A stretch of DNA of 64,000 nucleotides from Diploscapter coronatus (lineage: Eukaryota; Nematoda; Chromadorea; Rhabditida; Rhabditidae). Shown here in pieces: positions 1 to 11,000 of the stretch; position 1 is the first letter of the stretch, and every line of letters begins with the position of its first letter. Position numbers and translations under genes: made by a program. The notes below the pieces were generated by a model. That model was not told the DNA's origin. It saw nothing but the letters and a program-made list of their open reading frames with translations, and did not search any database. The stretch lies in assembly GCA_964036155.1 (NCBI GenBank), contig OZ038422.1, positions 37,967,201 to 38,031,200 on the forward strand, written 5' to 3'.

Positions 1-3000
1 CTTGGACTAAAACTTTCGGGACTAGTTCTCTTGTTTCAGCACTTATCAAGGCCTCAAACCAACTGCAGCGGACGCCACCCAACGACGTCATCTCATTGGA
101 TTCTTGCATCGCACCTCTCATTTGTCTTTGACTTCAGAGTTATCTGGAGATGCTTCATTTTATCTAATTGGCAAGCAAATTGAATCATTAGGAGCAGAAC
201 TTATTTATTCGCGGAAACTTCAAAACTATTCTGTTGATTCAGGTCACCGAGGGCGAGGTCGTTATGAGGACTCCACTATGGGCTCAGAATCGGATGCTCG
301 CATGTTCTCCGATGAAGATGACAGGTAATAACTCATTTTCTAGGAAAAATCCAAATATCGATCTTGCCTTTGCTACTTTGACCAAGGGCCCTTCGTCATT
401 CTTTCTCTCTCGTGCGTATACGAAGAAGGTATTAGTACGCATTAGTTGAAAAACGGGGGCTCTAAACATAACTTTCGGACGCTGCAGCTCATATTGATTC
501 TTCCATTTGCCTTTATTGCTTCAACTATGTCTGGATATCTTTCTGAGGACGGAGATTTTGACTCTTGTGAGGCGAAAACGTATTATTCAACTACTTCGAC
601 TAGCGAAGATCATTATTACACTGTTTCAAAGGCAAAGTAAGAGAATGGATAAATTTATGAAACTTCTTGGCTTTGATCACCTCCATGACTATTTGTCAAA
701 GACTTGATTATGTTTGAAATGAAAAACCGCCTTTTGAGCTGCCGGTGTTCTTTCGCCAGTAAATCATGTGGTAATTGCTTCACCCTGAAGAGGATATTGC
801 TATTTGATTGCCAGAAAGATAAAAATACTCCCTGGTCCAGAAAGTGCAAATATCGCGTTTTTAGGGGTTCGACGACAACTGACCTGACGTCGGTGTCACG
901 TCAACATGAAAATCTTACTAGGCGACGTCGAAATCGGCGTCATTACAGGAAACCCTCAAGGGCGTCTTCCTTCTCGTCCATTACTGGTAGACCAATAGGG
1001 AAGAAAAAGTTGTAAATAAATCGATTTCAGAGTCCTCTATGAGTTTGGATGTGATCACAGTAACATTGAACATGGACACTGTTAACTTTCTGGGCATTTC
1101 CATTGTTGGTCAGACGGGACTCCGAGGCGACAGCGGAATTTATGTCGCTAGCATAATGAAAGGCAAGAGGATCAATAAGTTTACGAACTCCAAGTTGACG
1201 TAATTCAGGAGGCGCAGTGGCTCTTGATGGTCGCATCGAGGCTGGTGACATGATTCTCCAAGTCAATGACATCGCCTTCGACAATTTCACCAACGATCAA
1301 GCAGTGGACGTTCTCAGGGACGCAGTAGCTCGTCGAGGACCCATCAAGCTGACGGTCGCCAAATGCTTTGATGCTGGACCAAGGGACGGGTTCACGATTC
1401 CTCGACACCAACGGGACGAACCAGTCAGGCCGATCGACACTCAGGCATGGATCCAGCACACGAATGCTATGAGGGGAATGCCGAGTATTATTGAAGGTAA
1501 GGAACTCTTCAGCGAGTTTATGAAATAGAGACATTTCAGGCTCTGAGGGAGCACCCACCCCCATTCCTCATGATTGGCCTGCTCATCAACGACCTGCTAG
1601 CAGTTCGACGGTCACCTCCACTGGCTCAAATGGCCACAATACGGTGATTGGCTCGAGCATTCGATTGGATCTTAGGACTGATAAGAAAGAGGCAATTTTT
1701 CCCTCTCATTCAAAACACGGAACTCTTCTTTCAGGTCGTTAAAGTAATGGCCATGCCGAACTCCGGCCTGGATATCAAGGATCGAACGTGGCTGAAGATA
1801 CCCATTCCTATGTCTTTCTTGGGCTCTGACTTGGTTGATTGGCTACTGGATCATGTCGACGGTCTGAGGGAAAGGAAAGATGCCAGAAAGTACGCCTCGG
1901 AACTTCTGAGGTTGAAACTGATCGTCCACGTCGTCAGCAAGATCACGTTCACTGAGCAGTGCTACTATGTTCTGGGCGATGCAGTTCAAGGTTGATCTTT
2001 TGTGCGCCATAGAAGAAGTTGCAATAAGAAAACTTAGAAGCGACCCGCTACCGTTCGAACGATGCCCTCTCCCAACAACCTCCAGTGCGCTACACGCCCC
2101 AGACGCATTGGTCCGCAGGAAACAACCAGCAGGTGGGACTGATGAGTGCGGGCCTGGCGCCGAGCCTTGGCAGCTTGGCGCCGAAAGGACGAGCACTGGG
2201 TGCTTCGTCGCTGGTGAGCGACTCGATCGCTGGCGTGCCGCCACCCAACACGCCATTGCCTCAGAGCGGACAACAACAAGCACCGTCGAATGCGTCATCA
2301 TCAAACGCACCAAATGCACAAGCACCAATGTATGTCATGCACATTTGAATATCGTCAATAATCTGAAAATGTTTGCATAGTCTTTGCTTGAAATTGACGA
2401 TAAATAAATGTCAGCTAAATGATAAAATGATATGATCTAATTGATTTATGTATCGATGAAATTCTAAGAACATTGACTGTGTTACTAATTTTTATGTGGA
2501 TTTTATCAAGAATTAGAAATTCTCAAGCGCCAGATTTCAAATTTGTTATTTAGTCTTGATTGATGAACCACTTTGTTTCATTCGTTGTCATTTTTATGTT
2601 TTAACAAATTCTTTATTGTTTGATTGAAGATTCAGTTTCTTAACATGTCATTGCCAAAACTTTGTTCGTCACAGTGTCAGAAGATTTTTACGCCATTAAC
2701 AGACCTAGGGAGCACTTTCGTCAGACAAAGAATTCTATGGGGGTGGTCGCAGAGGGAAAATTTTGTATGACGGCGTAGGTCGCAAACTTGAATGTTTACG
2801 CTATTGATTGATTAGAGATACAAAATTCTTGAGAAAATATATAGAGGGGGTAGGTCGCAAGGGGTTTCTGGCGATCGTCCTCCCTAGGTCTGGTCATTAA
2901 CTTTTTATTCAATCGCATTTAAGCCGGTGCCATTCATTAACGAGTTTTTTTTTTCAAAATGTTTCTACAGATTTTTGCATTCTACTCATGATCAGCATGA

Positions 3001-3472
3001 TATGATGTTATAGTCCATTTTTACGATTTTGCCTGAATATTATCTGCCTTCTTCCAAAGAAACCATGGCACTTTATGTTCTCTGTGGTACTACTTTTTGT
3101 GCGTCATATGCATCAATTCACCTATAACTTTGTCTATTGTTTTCGCACGATGAATAAAAATGTTTAAATCGAATAAAAGTTCCAAAATTTAAACTAGATC
3201 CAAAAATTCAGGTAAGCGACTACGCTTCGTTGCCGCACACTCCAGTGCCTCCATCTCTGCATTCGAATGTGCAACGGGTAGATTTGGGAGGTGCCCCTCA
3301 AGCTGTTCCGGGACGCTCCCATAGCGATGGAGGCTCAAGCGGCACGGGCAAGTCGGCGAGCAGCGGGCGGGATCGCGATTCCGCACATATGCAACCGGAG
3401 TGCGCGCCTTCCCGACAGTCCTTCAGACAAGCCATGATGCAGCCATATGAGTGTTATGTTGATAAGATTTAA
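1..3472 (+). CDS. dsh: Dishevelled family Wnt signalling scaffold, 3' part
   Basis: Cytoplasmic hub that relays Frizzled signals to the beta-catenin and planar-polarity branches. Exons I can join in frame: 243-324, 865-986, 1031-1162, 1209-1496, 1540-1643, 1735-1990, 2038-2329, 3217-3472 (510 codons including stop). They read, in order: an acidic Ser stretch ([12 protein letters not shown]), a basic linker ([20 protein letters not shown]), a PDZ domain with the carboxylate loop [10 protein letters not shown] and [15 protein letters not shown], a DEP domain with [14 protein letters not shown] and [14 protein letters not shown], a Pro/Ser/Gln-rich tail, and the conserved end [20 protein letters not shown]. 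An earlier exon probably starts at 40 after a TTTCAG acceptor, but its frame and end are unclear; the N-terminal DIX domain lies upstream of the window. The last acceptor is ambiguous (3212 or 3217). Nematodes have several paralogues (dsh-1, dsh-2, mig-5) and I cannot say which this is. Family call very secure; N-terminal exons are not. Confidence 0.93.
1163..1208 (+). other. GC-AG intron inside the Dishevelled PDZ domain
   Basis: A 46-nt intron beginning GCAAG and ending TTCAG. Removing it restores the family motif [14 protein letters not shown] (AAA G|GA GGC GCA). No GT donor nearby gives an open frame: the next GT (1174) leads to a stop after the acceptor. The base at the intron start is therefore a true non-canonical C, unless it is a sequencing error. 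Confidence 0.85.
2700..2892. mobile_element. MITE family A, copy 1 (hAT-like ends), in dsh intron
   Basis: 193 bp bounded by inverted ends CAGACCTAGGGAG and CTCCCTAGGTCTG, lying in the large dsh intron 2330-3216. The inside carries GGGGGTAGGTCGCAAGGGG and two degenerate copies of GTAGGTCGCAA. Flanks gccattaa and gtcattaa differ at one of eight bases, consistent with an 8-bp target duplication. CAG-type ends plus 8-bp duplications suggest a hAT-type non-autonomous element (inference). Two more copies occur at 20156-20241 and 30981-31163. No transposase ORF. Confidence 0.85.
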
Positions 3473-3731
3473 TTTTCCTCCTACTTTTGTCATGACCAAT
3501 TTATTCCATGAGCTCAAACCTTCACCCACACGTGCTACAGCTTTCAAACCATGATTTGCCTTATCCTATTTTGAATTTCATTCATTTCGCTCATCTCGTT
3601 AGTATTGTTAATCTTTATCGTCATGTTTTCCATTTCGTCTACGGGCCATCTCCGCATGGTGTTAATTCTGAGACTTTCTGAGCTATCTATTCGGATCAAT
3701 ATTTCTCGAGATTACAGTAAGAATAAATATT

Positions 3732-4172
3732 TTATACGAACCTACAACATAAAATCAAGAGAATCACATAAAGTAGTGAAAAATGAAATATTGTGGGGTT
3801 TGATGCGAAATTGCACATGTGAGTACCCGAACAGATGTAGCAATGAGGGTCGCCTCCGATGTATTGGCACATGGAGAGGGCTTGGTGGCAGGATTCATTT
3901 TGCAGTCCTGTAGCGGTCTCAGCAACATTTACGCCGCAACCACGAGCGACGAAGGCTCCTTCTGCAATTTGTCCCATCAATGAAATCGAAAGGTCAATTG
4001 TATTTGCTCAAATCCGACCTTCGATCCCGTCGCAGACGAATTTGAAGCACTCGAGGGTCTGAGACGGGCATTGCGTCGGTGAGTAGATCTTCTCACCACC
4101 TTCGTGGCACCACAAATTTCCTGAGCGGATAAAAATCAAGAAGATCATCGATGCTTGGTTTACCATATTCAT
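3732..4172 (-). CDS. Ly6/uPAR-like three-finger protein, probably GPI-anchored
   Basis: Two exons, 4172-4019 and 3961-3732, joined across a 57-nt GT-AG intron, give 127 residues. The start (ATG 4172, or the in-frame ATG 4166) precedes a short hydrophobic stretch MIFLIFI, a weak signal peptide. The mature part begins NLWCHEGGEKIYSPTQCPS and has ten cysteines spaced as in the nematode Ly6/uPAR family, ending CYICSGTHMCN. The last ~25 residues are hydrophobic (LLYVILLILCCRFV), as expected for GPI attachment. Such proteins are extracellular modulators at the plasma membrane, some acting on receptors or in sensory neurons; the partner here cannot be inferred. The gene is convergent with dsh, with about 260 bp between the stops, so the 3' UTRs may overlap (an AATAAA for dsh lies at 3722). 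The short, weak signal peptide leaves room for an unseen upstream exon. Confidence 0.8.
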
Positions 4173-5314
4173 ACGCTGCCGACAATCCTTGGAAAACGGA
4201 ATAAATTAAAACCTGTAGCATTTTGAAAGTAGATTATTTTCAGTTTGACAAAGATGATAGATAAGTGTTGTCGAATGGGTGAAACTTTCACCGTCAAATT
4301 GTTGGAACAAGGGCTAACAGTCAGCAGCGAAGAAGCTCTCTGCTGATAACTATTTCCTCTGGAATTTAGAGAAATAGGAGAATTTCGAGAGTATTGAATG
4401 AAGAAATGAGGCAAAATGAGGGAGTACAAGCATTCGAGAGTCGAGAAGGCACAACGAGACATACGCAATGGGTGAGACTTGAGCAAACACTGGGCAAAAG
4501 TGTGGGTAAGTCGAGGAAAAATAGTTCGGAAAATTAGGGTGATAAGGTGGCTCAAAATACGATTTTTCAATAAGTTTATCTGCGATACTGATGCCACATG
4601 ATGTACATGAAACTTTCGTTTGACAATTTTTATGTAGAAGTAGAAGTTATGGACTTCCTAATTGAATGCCCGTGGACTTTGATAAGAACATACCAAAAAT
4701 CTCTTCACAAAAATATATTTATTTTCAAATCAAATGCTCAAATTTTATATGGCGAAGCCATGAAAGACTTATGAAAATGGTGAAAATTCGTCAAAATGTA
4801 CATTCATTTAGAAAAATGCAAATAAATGATTATGACTAGCACCGAATTTTGAAAAATATTAGGAAGAAAAATGCAAGTCAGGATATGTATAATCAAATCA
4901 AATATAATGGGAGACTACACGTATTTGGATTTAGATCGCAGTTTTAGCAATTTTAGGGCGACTGATATGGAGAGCAGTCAATGTTTGTGAAAATCACATC
5001 AGTTTACCCATACTTGCAAGTAAAATAACCAACTTGAAAGCATTCAATTTAATACTCCAACTGAAAAGCGAACTCTAAAGCTTTTATGCGGTAAATTTCG
5101 TAGGCAAATATACGATTTACGAGGTTAATGCTTACTACGATGCCTCAAATTATAGCGATAAATGGAGTTACAGTTTGAATTCGAAGTTCCATTTCTCCTG
5201 GAGCAATGAATTTTGCCGAGACCATTGGAGTTTATCAATGGTAGCATCATTTCAGTTGCTCCTAAAATTTGAGAAAAGTAAAATTCGACTGGTTCAAGAA
5301 TCACCTACTAGGTC
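4173..5314. other. Intergenic, upstream of the Ly6-like gene
   Basis: AT-rich DNA between the Ly6-like start and the 3' end of the acyltransferase. It should hold the Ly6 promoter and the acyltransferase 3' UTR. Open frames here (for example 4169-4597 minus and 5175-5402 plus) lack domain similarity or convincing splice context. I see no RNA gene or repeat. Confidence 0.5.
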
Positions 5315-8090
5315 CTATAGCTTTGGGGAAGACGGTTTCAACTGGAGTTCGGAGTCTGAGGTCGGTGCCGGCTTTAAAGTCGTCTTGTTCTTGGCAGGAT
5401 GAAGCAGCATCCGTTCGATATTCAAAGCAGGGTATTCCACGGACAGCGTACAGATAATCGCGAATACGTAGGTCAGCAATAATTGGACGACACAATGAAT
5501 GAAAATGGGTATTTGCGAGTCGAACCAAATCGGGAAGGGCACCAATAGATAGGTAAACACGACGGGTATCATGTGGAAGAGGTAGGCCTGGAATCATATT
5601 TCTTAGACACTATCCTGGACGGTGATTTTACCGTAAAGCACAGATTCGACAAAGGAAGGAGGACGTAATGTGATAAGAGTCGGTTGACGAAGCCGCCAAT
5701 GCCTGTATGACAGGCGTAAATTATGAAGGAAATTCCAACTGCGAATACGTCTCTGTAAAAATCAATTTGAGTTTGAAGACATTTCTAAAAACCCTACCTG
5801 TGAATGGTACCATACACCAAATGGTATATCGGCCAGTTCCAACCATGCAAAGATGGGTACAGTCCGTAAAGAGCCCCAAGGGTGCATCCTAATCCAACGA
5901 TCCAAACTCCGGCGATATGGTTATTGGATCGCTCAGGCTTGATGGTCTTCCTCTGGTAGCAAGCGAGATAGTAGCCCAACAGGATTCCGATTATGTACGG
6001 GCCAATGCGGAATTGGGGCTTGATGTAGATCTCGATGTGGTGCTGCAAATATTTCTTCGTGAAATTTGTTGAAGATGAGTTTTTACCTGGATGAAATTGT
6101 GATTGAATATGTCCGGTTGCTTCCACAGGAGTTGAGTTGGTGGGAAGTTGTTCTCGATCATGGACCAGGTGTTCAGGCCGGCTGATGCGGCTATCGTCAG
6201 TATGCAAAGCAGCTGAATTTGCCAATTTCGTATTTCTTCCTACTAAAGCCCTCTTACGAATCCCAACTTCGGCCTCTTCCTCAAAGAGAGCAAGAAGATC
6301 GGAGAAATGACATAATAGATAAATTCCGTGCCAATGTACCTAAACCATTCAGCTATTTAAATGAATAGCGGGGAAAAAGTGACCAAGTCCAAGGCATGCA
6401 TCGGTTGTTGAAGAGACTGTTGACGAATAGTGCGTTCTCCCACCAGTGAATCGGGCACTGGATCGCTGGATCAGTGGGGGGCCACATCGGGTGGTAGTGA
6501 GTTACCTAAAAATCGGCCATTCAATTTATCAACCTCCCCTAAGAGCGTACCGAGAGTCTCAGCGTTACGGCGAGTACCGTATACAGGTACGCAGGCCAGA
6601 GACGAACGACTCGGTGTCGGTAGAACTTCAGCCAGTAGCCGTACGAAGTCCAGGAAGGTTCTGGCTCTAAACCACAGCACTTTCAAGGAATTTCGGCTAC
6701 AAAAGGGAAACGTACCAGAGTTGTTCTTCAGCCACTTCCTGAACCAGCTATAAGAGAGCACTGTGCCGCCGAGCACGAAGAAGGTGTCAACTGATAGCGT
6801 GAAGTTAGTGATCCATTGGTTCCAGAAAGAGTTTGCCATTGTGTCTTTGAATTCTTCGACGTTTTCAAGGTACGCCTGGAGAGTTCTGTCATAGGGAATG
6901 ATCAAATCTAAAAAATGCACACCTGGATGAAGATGAAGGAGTGCCCAATAAGTGTCCAGACCATGGACAGAAATCTTATTCCGAACATGCAGGTGATGCA
7001 GGATTGGGGATCCTTGGGCAGTTCGATGAGTTTCTTCACGTTCGTCTTCAGCGAGAAGGCGAGCATCAGCTGGGGACCCCATCCCTTCACCTGGTCACCA
7101 CCCTTGACGTAGTGGAAGCTGGTCGCCATTGCGATGAACATCGTGAGCATGATGTTGAAGGCCAGATCGGTCAGTGGGACGAGCTGCTCGAACCTAAAAA
7201 AATTCCTTTTAGTTAGGGCACGATTCGCACATAATAATCTAACCCCTACTTAATTGCATCTCTAACCTTAGATACCTCGCCCTTGATCTCTATAAATACC
7301 CCAATCTGTCAGCTAATAAATGCGTTTCACTACTCGCGTTTTGGTCTACCTTCTAAAACCTCTACACAGCAGCATCAACACCCTCGACATTTTTGTGGAA
7401 TTCAGTTCTCAACTCTTCTTGAAAGGTCTACTTTGGAAGCTTCTTACCACTGCTTCTCATGCCTCGATCTTGTACAGGAGGTGAAGTGCATGGGCTTTTC
7501 TGCATCCTTGGGCTCAGTCAACCGTCTCCACTCCTTTAGGAGCGTTTCATTGTCATCAGCGCATGGAGATGGAATGCAGATACTATAGGCGGTGATGTTT
7601 TTGTCCTGAAAAGACAAAATTGAAGGATTTTAAAAGTGAACTTCTAAAAGACCTTATCATCGTCGTGAGAATAACAGTAGTGCATGGGATGTTCGGACTT
7701 AGAGTAGATCGTCTCTCCAGCGGAAAGTAGGCATTCGTAGCCTCGGTAGACCCACCGATCCTGGTCTCTTGACAAGAAGAAATTATTTGGACCTGAATTC
7801 TCGCACTTCTTCGGACATGTACATTGAACGATACCTGTACTGAAGGATTGTGAATAGTATATCCGCTGAGCTTCTAGCGTCTCCTTATCGTTTAGATACG
7901 ATTTTATCCTGCCAAGAGCGTCCTTGCATTTCGTACTGATCTCCTTGAGTTGTCGGGATCGGTTGATGAAGTGGAACACGTATTCCTCCGAGTATTCATC
8001 CAACGCGGCATTAGATATTTGAATATAGTTTATCGATACGAATATGAATATCAGTAGAAATATCACATTTTGGTATGATGTCCAACCCAT
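5315..8090 (-). CDS. NRF-6/OAC-type membrane acyltransferase
   Basis: Multi-pass protein of the acyltransferase-3 family, whose nematode members (nrf-6, ndg-4, oac genes) move acyl groups or affect lipid and drug transport. The first exon (ATG 8090) encodes a signal peptide (LLIFIFVSINYIQISNA) and a cysteine-containing luminal NRF domain, continuing in the next exon with YSICIPSPC. Then come the conserved blocks: LMLAFSLKTNVKKL, GIRFLSMVWTLIGHSFIF, DTFFVLGGTVLSYSWFRKWL, FYRHRVVRLWPAYLYTVLAV, WPPTDPAIQCPIHWWENALF, FRIGPYIIGILLGYYLACY, and a final set of membrane helices ending VEYPALNIERML plus a short hydrophilic tail. Main coding blocks lie near 8090-7653, 7605-7450, 7195-6923, 6910-6717, 6660-6300, 6290-5780 and 5740-5315. 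I could not settle the small exons around 7240-7450 that join the luminal domain to the first helix. Substrate unknown; family call firm. Confidence 0.9.
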
Positions 8091-11000
8091 TTTTGATACG
8101 GTGGTTCTTTACCTAAAATTTTTATTGAAGATAGAAGAAACTGGCGATATTTTGACGAGGTATACGTGATATAACGGGCGTTTTAGAACATCGCGAATCC
8201 CATAAATACCCTGCGTTAATTAGATACCGTCATGTTTTCGCGTTGAAATGCGGGGCCGTCGGTGTGCGTTCACAAGCCCCAGATGACCATGCACCGTTTG
8301 ATCCACTTTAATCGCGTCTATTTGCTTACAAAGCCTTGGAAAAACAACATCGGTTGCGCCGAATCCTATGCATCTCTAACTTTCGCCTGTTGTGAAACAT
8401 ATGTGAGGATACTCTGCATGCACGATGAGGCGAGTTTGCGCCTTTTTGCGGCGGGGGATTTCAGCACTTGGAATGGGGGGCGTCCAGTGCGCAATGCGCA
8501 TTTGTTGGCTGTTTCGGAAACAAGGTCAGTCGAAATGCAAACATAAACGAGTAAAAATGATGAGTTGAAATCGAGGAATAAGAATCCAAGAAATATACAT
8601 AATACACGTTTGGCAATCAAGGAAGCTGCGCATAAATTATGAAATAGTGAAAATAGACGGAATATGAAAATCCATAGCATATCCAAATTTTATCCTCAGA
8701 AATTCGTAAAGTTCACAGATGGCTATACACATTTCCTACAGTTGGCAGAGGCAATGCTTCATTCATAACGAGTAAATATTAGGCCGCAAAACAATCTATC
8801 TAGTAATGGGACGACGATCTTATTTAGATAGCATGAAAAACGAGATTTTATTGCGAGAGAGTGATGACGATGATGAATGAAATTTACCATGCTGGACTAG
8901 AAGGCGTAATTTTTTATTGAATTGCAATCACTAATTCATTTCATCAAAAACATCGTTTCTACGTGAAGACGATCAAGATATGTGTGGGAGGGAGTTAAGA
9001 GGGTTGTACTTTGGAATCTCGAAGTAATAGGAGTATTTATCGGAGTTAATTTGGCAAGTACGAAATCGAATGCGAGATGGCTCAAAACACGTAACACGTT
9101 CTTGGACGAATCAGTGATACGGAAAATAGTGGGAAAATCGAAAGTACGAAAAAATTAGGAAGACCTCCTTCTTTCTTATTTCATCGATTATTTCATTATG
9201 TGGTAGTTTTTTGGACGGGCAGATAAAAAATCAAACTCACCTTTTATTTACGGGTTGGAGATTTGAAATAATGAAAAAATGGTGTGATGACCTCGGCGCG
9301 CAAAATTCACTGAATACACTGCCGTTAGACTAATACTCGATTTGACAAATTCAGTTTTCAATTTCTAACTTTTCCCATCGTTCATTCATTTCCCAATTTT
9401 CGGTGTTACATGTACTAATTAACCTTTGGAAGGCATTAGCAAACCCTATTGTACAAGATCTTGCGTCTTTTGTAAGAATTTATGACCGCATAAAAATTGG
9501 ACACCAAATATTTTTAACAATGTTCCAAAAAGTAACAGTCGAAGTTTTCCCGGGAACAACATGATAGCCGCCCGTGAGTTTTTCTCAAAACTATTCTCTT
9601 GGAAGCAATTTTTTGCTGTTAGTTTTCTGGGAAATTTGTGTACAATTTCGGTATTTTCTTGGCTAATTTGAAATTCGACTGTGAAATGACCAAAATATAA
9701 TGAGTTAATCGATTCTCTACATACATAAACACCGACAAATACACAAATTGGGGTCTTTGCTTTGGTTTGGCTAGCGGACAAAATAAAGACTCTGTGAAGG
9801 TCATTCACAATGAAGAAAAACGGGCGCAAAACTGCCCCCTCAGGCGAGGACTGTCGGAATGAAGAATGTTGTTACAATAGAATAATAGGTCGATGGAGAG
9901 ACTGCGGAAAAATGAGACCACAAAGATTTGGAAATCGCAACAAAAAAGTAATGACAAATCTGAATGAAGAATGGGAAAAAGTCGATGCAAATATAACATC
10001 AGAAAAAACGAGAATTTCAGTCGTTGGAAAGCGGAAAATCGCCCTAAACCGAGCAAACTTGATATTTGAATTGTAAAAGCGACAGAGTTAATCTTCCGGC
10101 CATATTCTGACCAGGGAGTAGATAAAATCTCAATTTCACATCGAAAAGTCCAATCGTTTTTGAGGGGAGCGAGTTCGGACTTCAATTTCGATTATAAATT
10201 CTCTTTGGAATTCAATTTAGTCTTTCTTTGATTGATAATTCTTATACAGTCAAGACAATGACATTTCGTGATTGAAACCCCTCAAATCCGGCCAAATTTA
10301 GTCGATGCACTATAAAAGCAGAGGGAAATAGCATATGATTTGAGATGAGAAAAGAAGAATGCTGAATGGAGATTTCTATGTCAAAAGCCTCCGCGCATTG
10401 TCAGGTTTGAATCTAGCCAGGAAGCTGGTTTTCACTCTGAGGTCAGAGTCATTTATTCTGATAGAGACGTAGAGGAAGAGATATAAGCGACGGTTAGACT
10501 TCAAGTGAGATTTAGATAGACTTTTAGTTCGAATGAAAAATTATAAGGTAGGGGATCCGTAAGACAGAAACTTTCTAGCGCAAGTTGATACATCGAAGGT
10601 CCACAATACACAATTCACAATTGTTGCAGAAAATTTTGGCTTATGGAAGTACGCACGAAGGATCGGCTTAAACCCTGCCTAGAGGCCTGTTTCAAGCTGG
10701 AAGCTAAAGGCTGAGAATGACCAGAAACGATTCCTAGGATGGAATAATCAATGGTCTCTCCTAGGTTTAGGAAAGAACAATCACACTTGTAAGGAATCAC
10801 GAACCCTTTTTTATAGCTTTGCAGACAACGCTTAATGGAACACCAATATATTAGACGAAAATTTTTAATTTAAAGAGATATGGCCTTCATAAAACGCCAT
10901 AATAAATCACGAATAATGATGAGGTATTTGTACGAAAAATTGCATAAATCATCAGACTTAATAAAAGCAAGACCTCAAAAATCTTAGACATCGCCCCAAT

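Noticed and set aside
446..640. Possible extra dsh exon reading [16 protein letters not shown]
   Set aside because: Acidic/Ser content fits the family, but the exons at 243-324 and 865-986 join directly in frame and match the known order (SDEDD then [11 protein letters not shown]), so it is not needed; it could be a minor alternative exon.
8366..8686. 106-codon open frame, minus strand
   Set aside because: Hydrophobic then basic mixture without domain similarity, splice context or matching codon use; no signal distinguishes it from chance.
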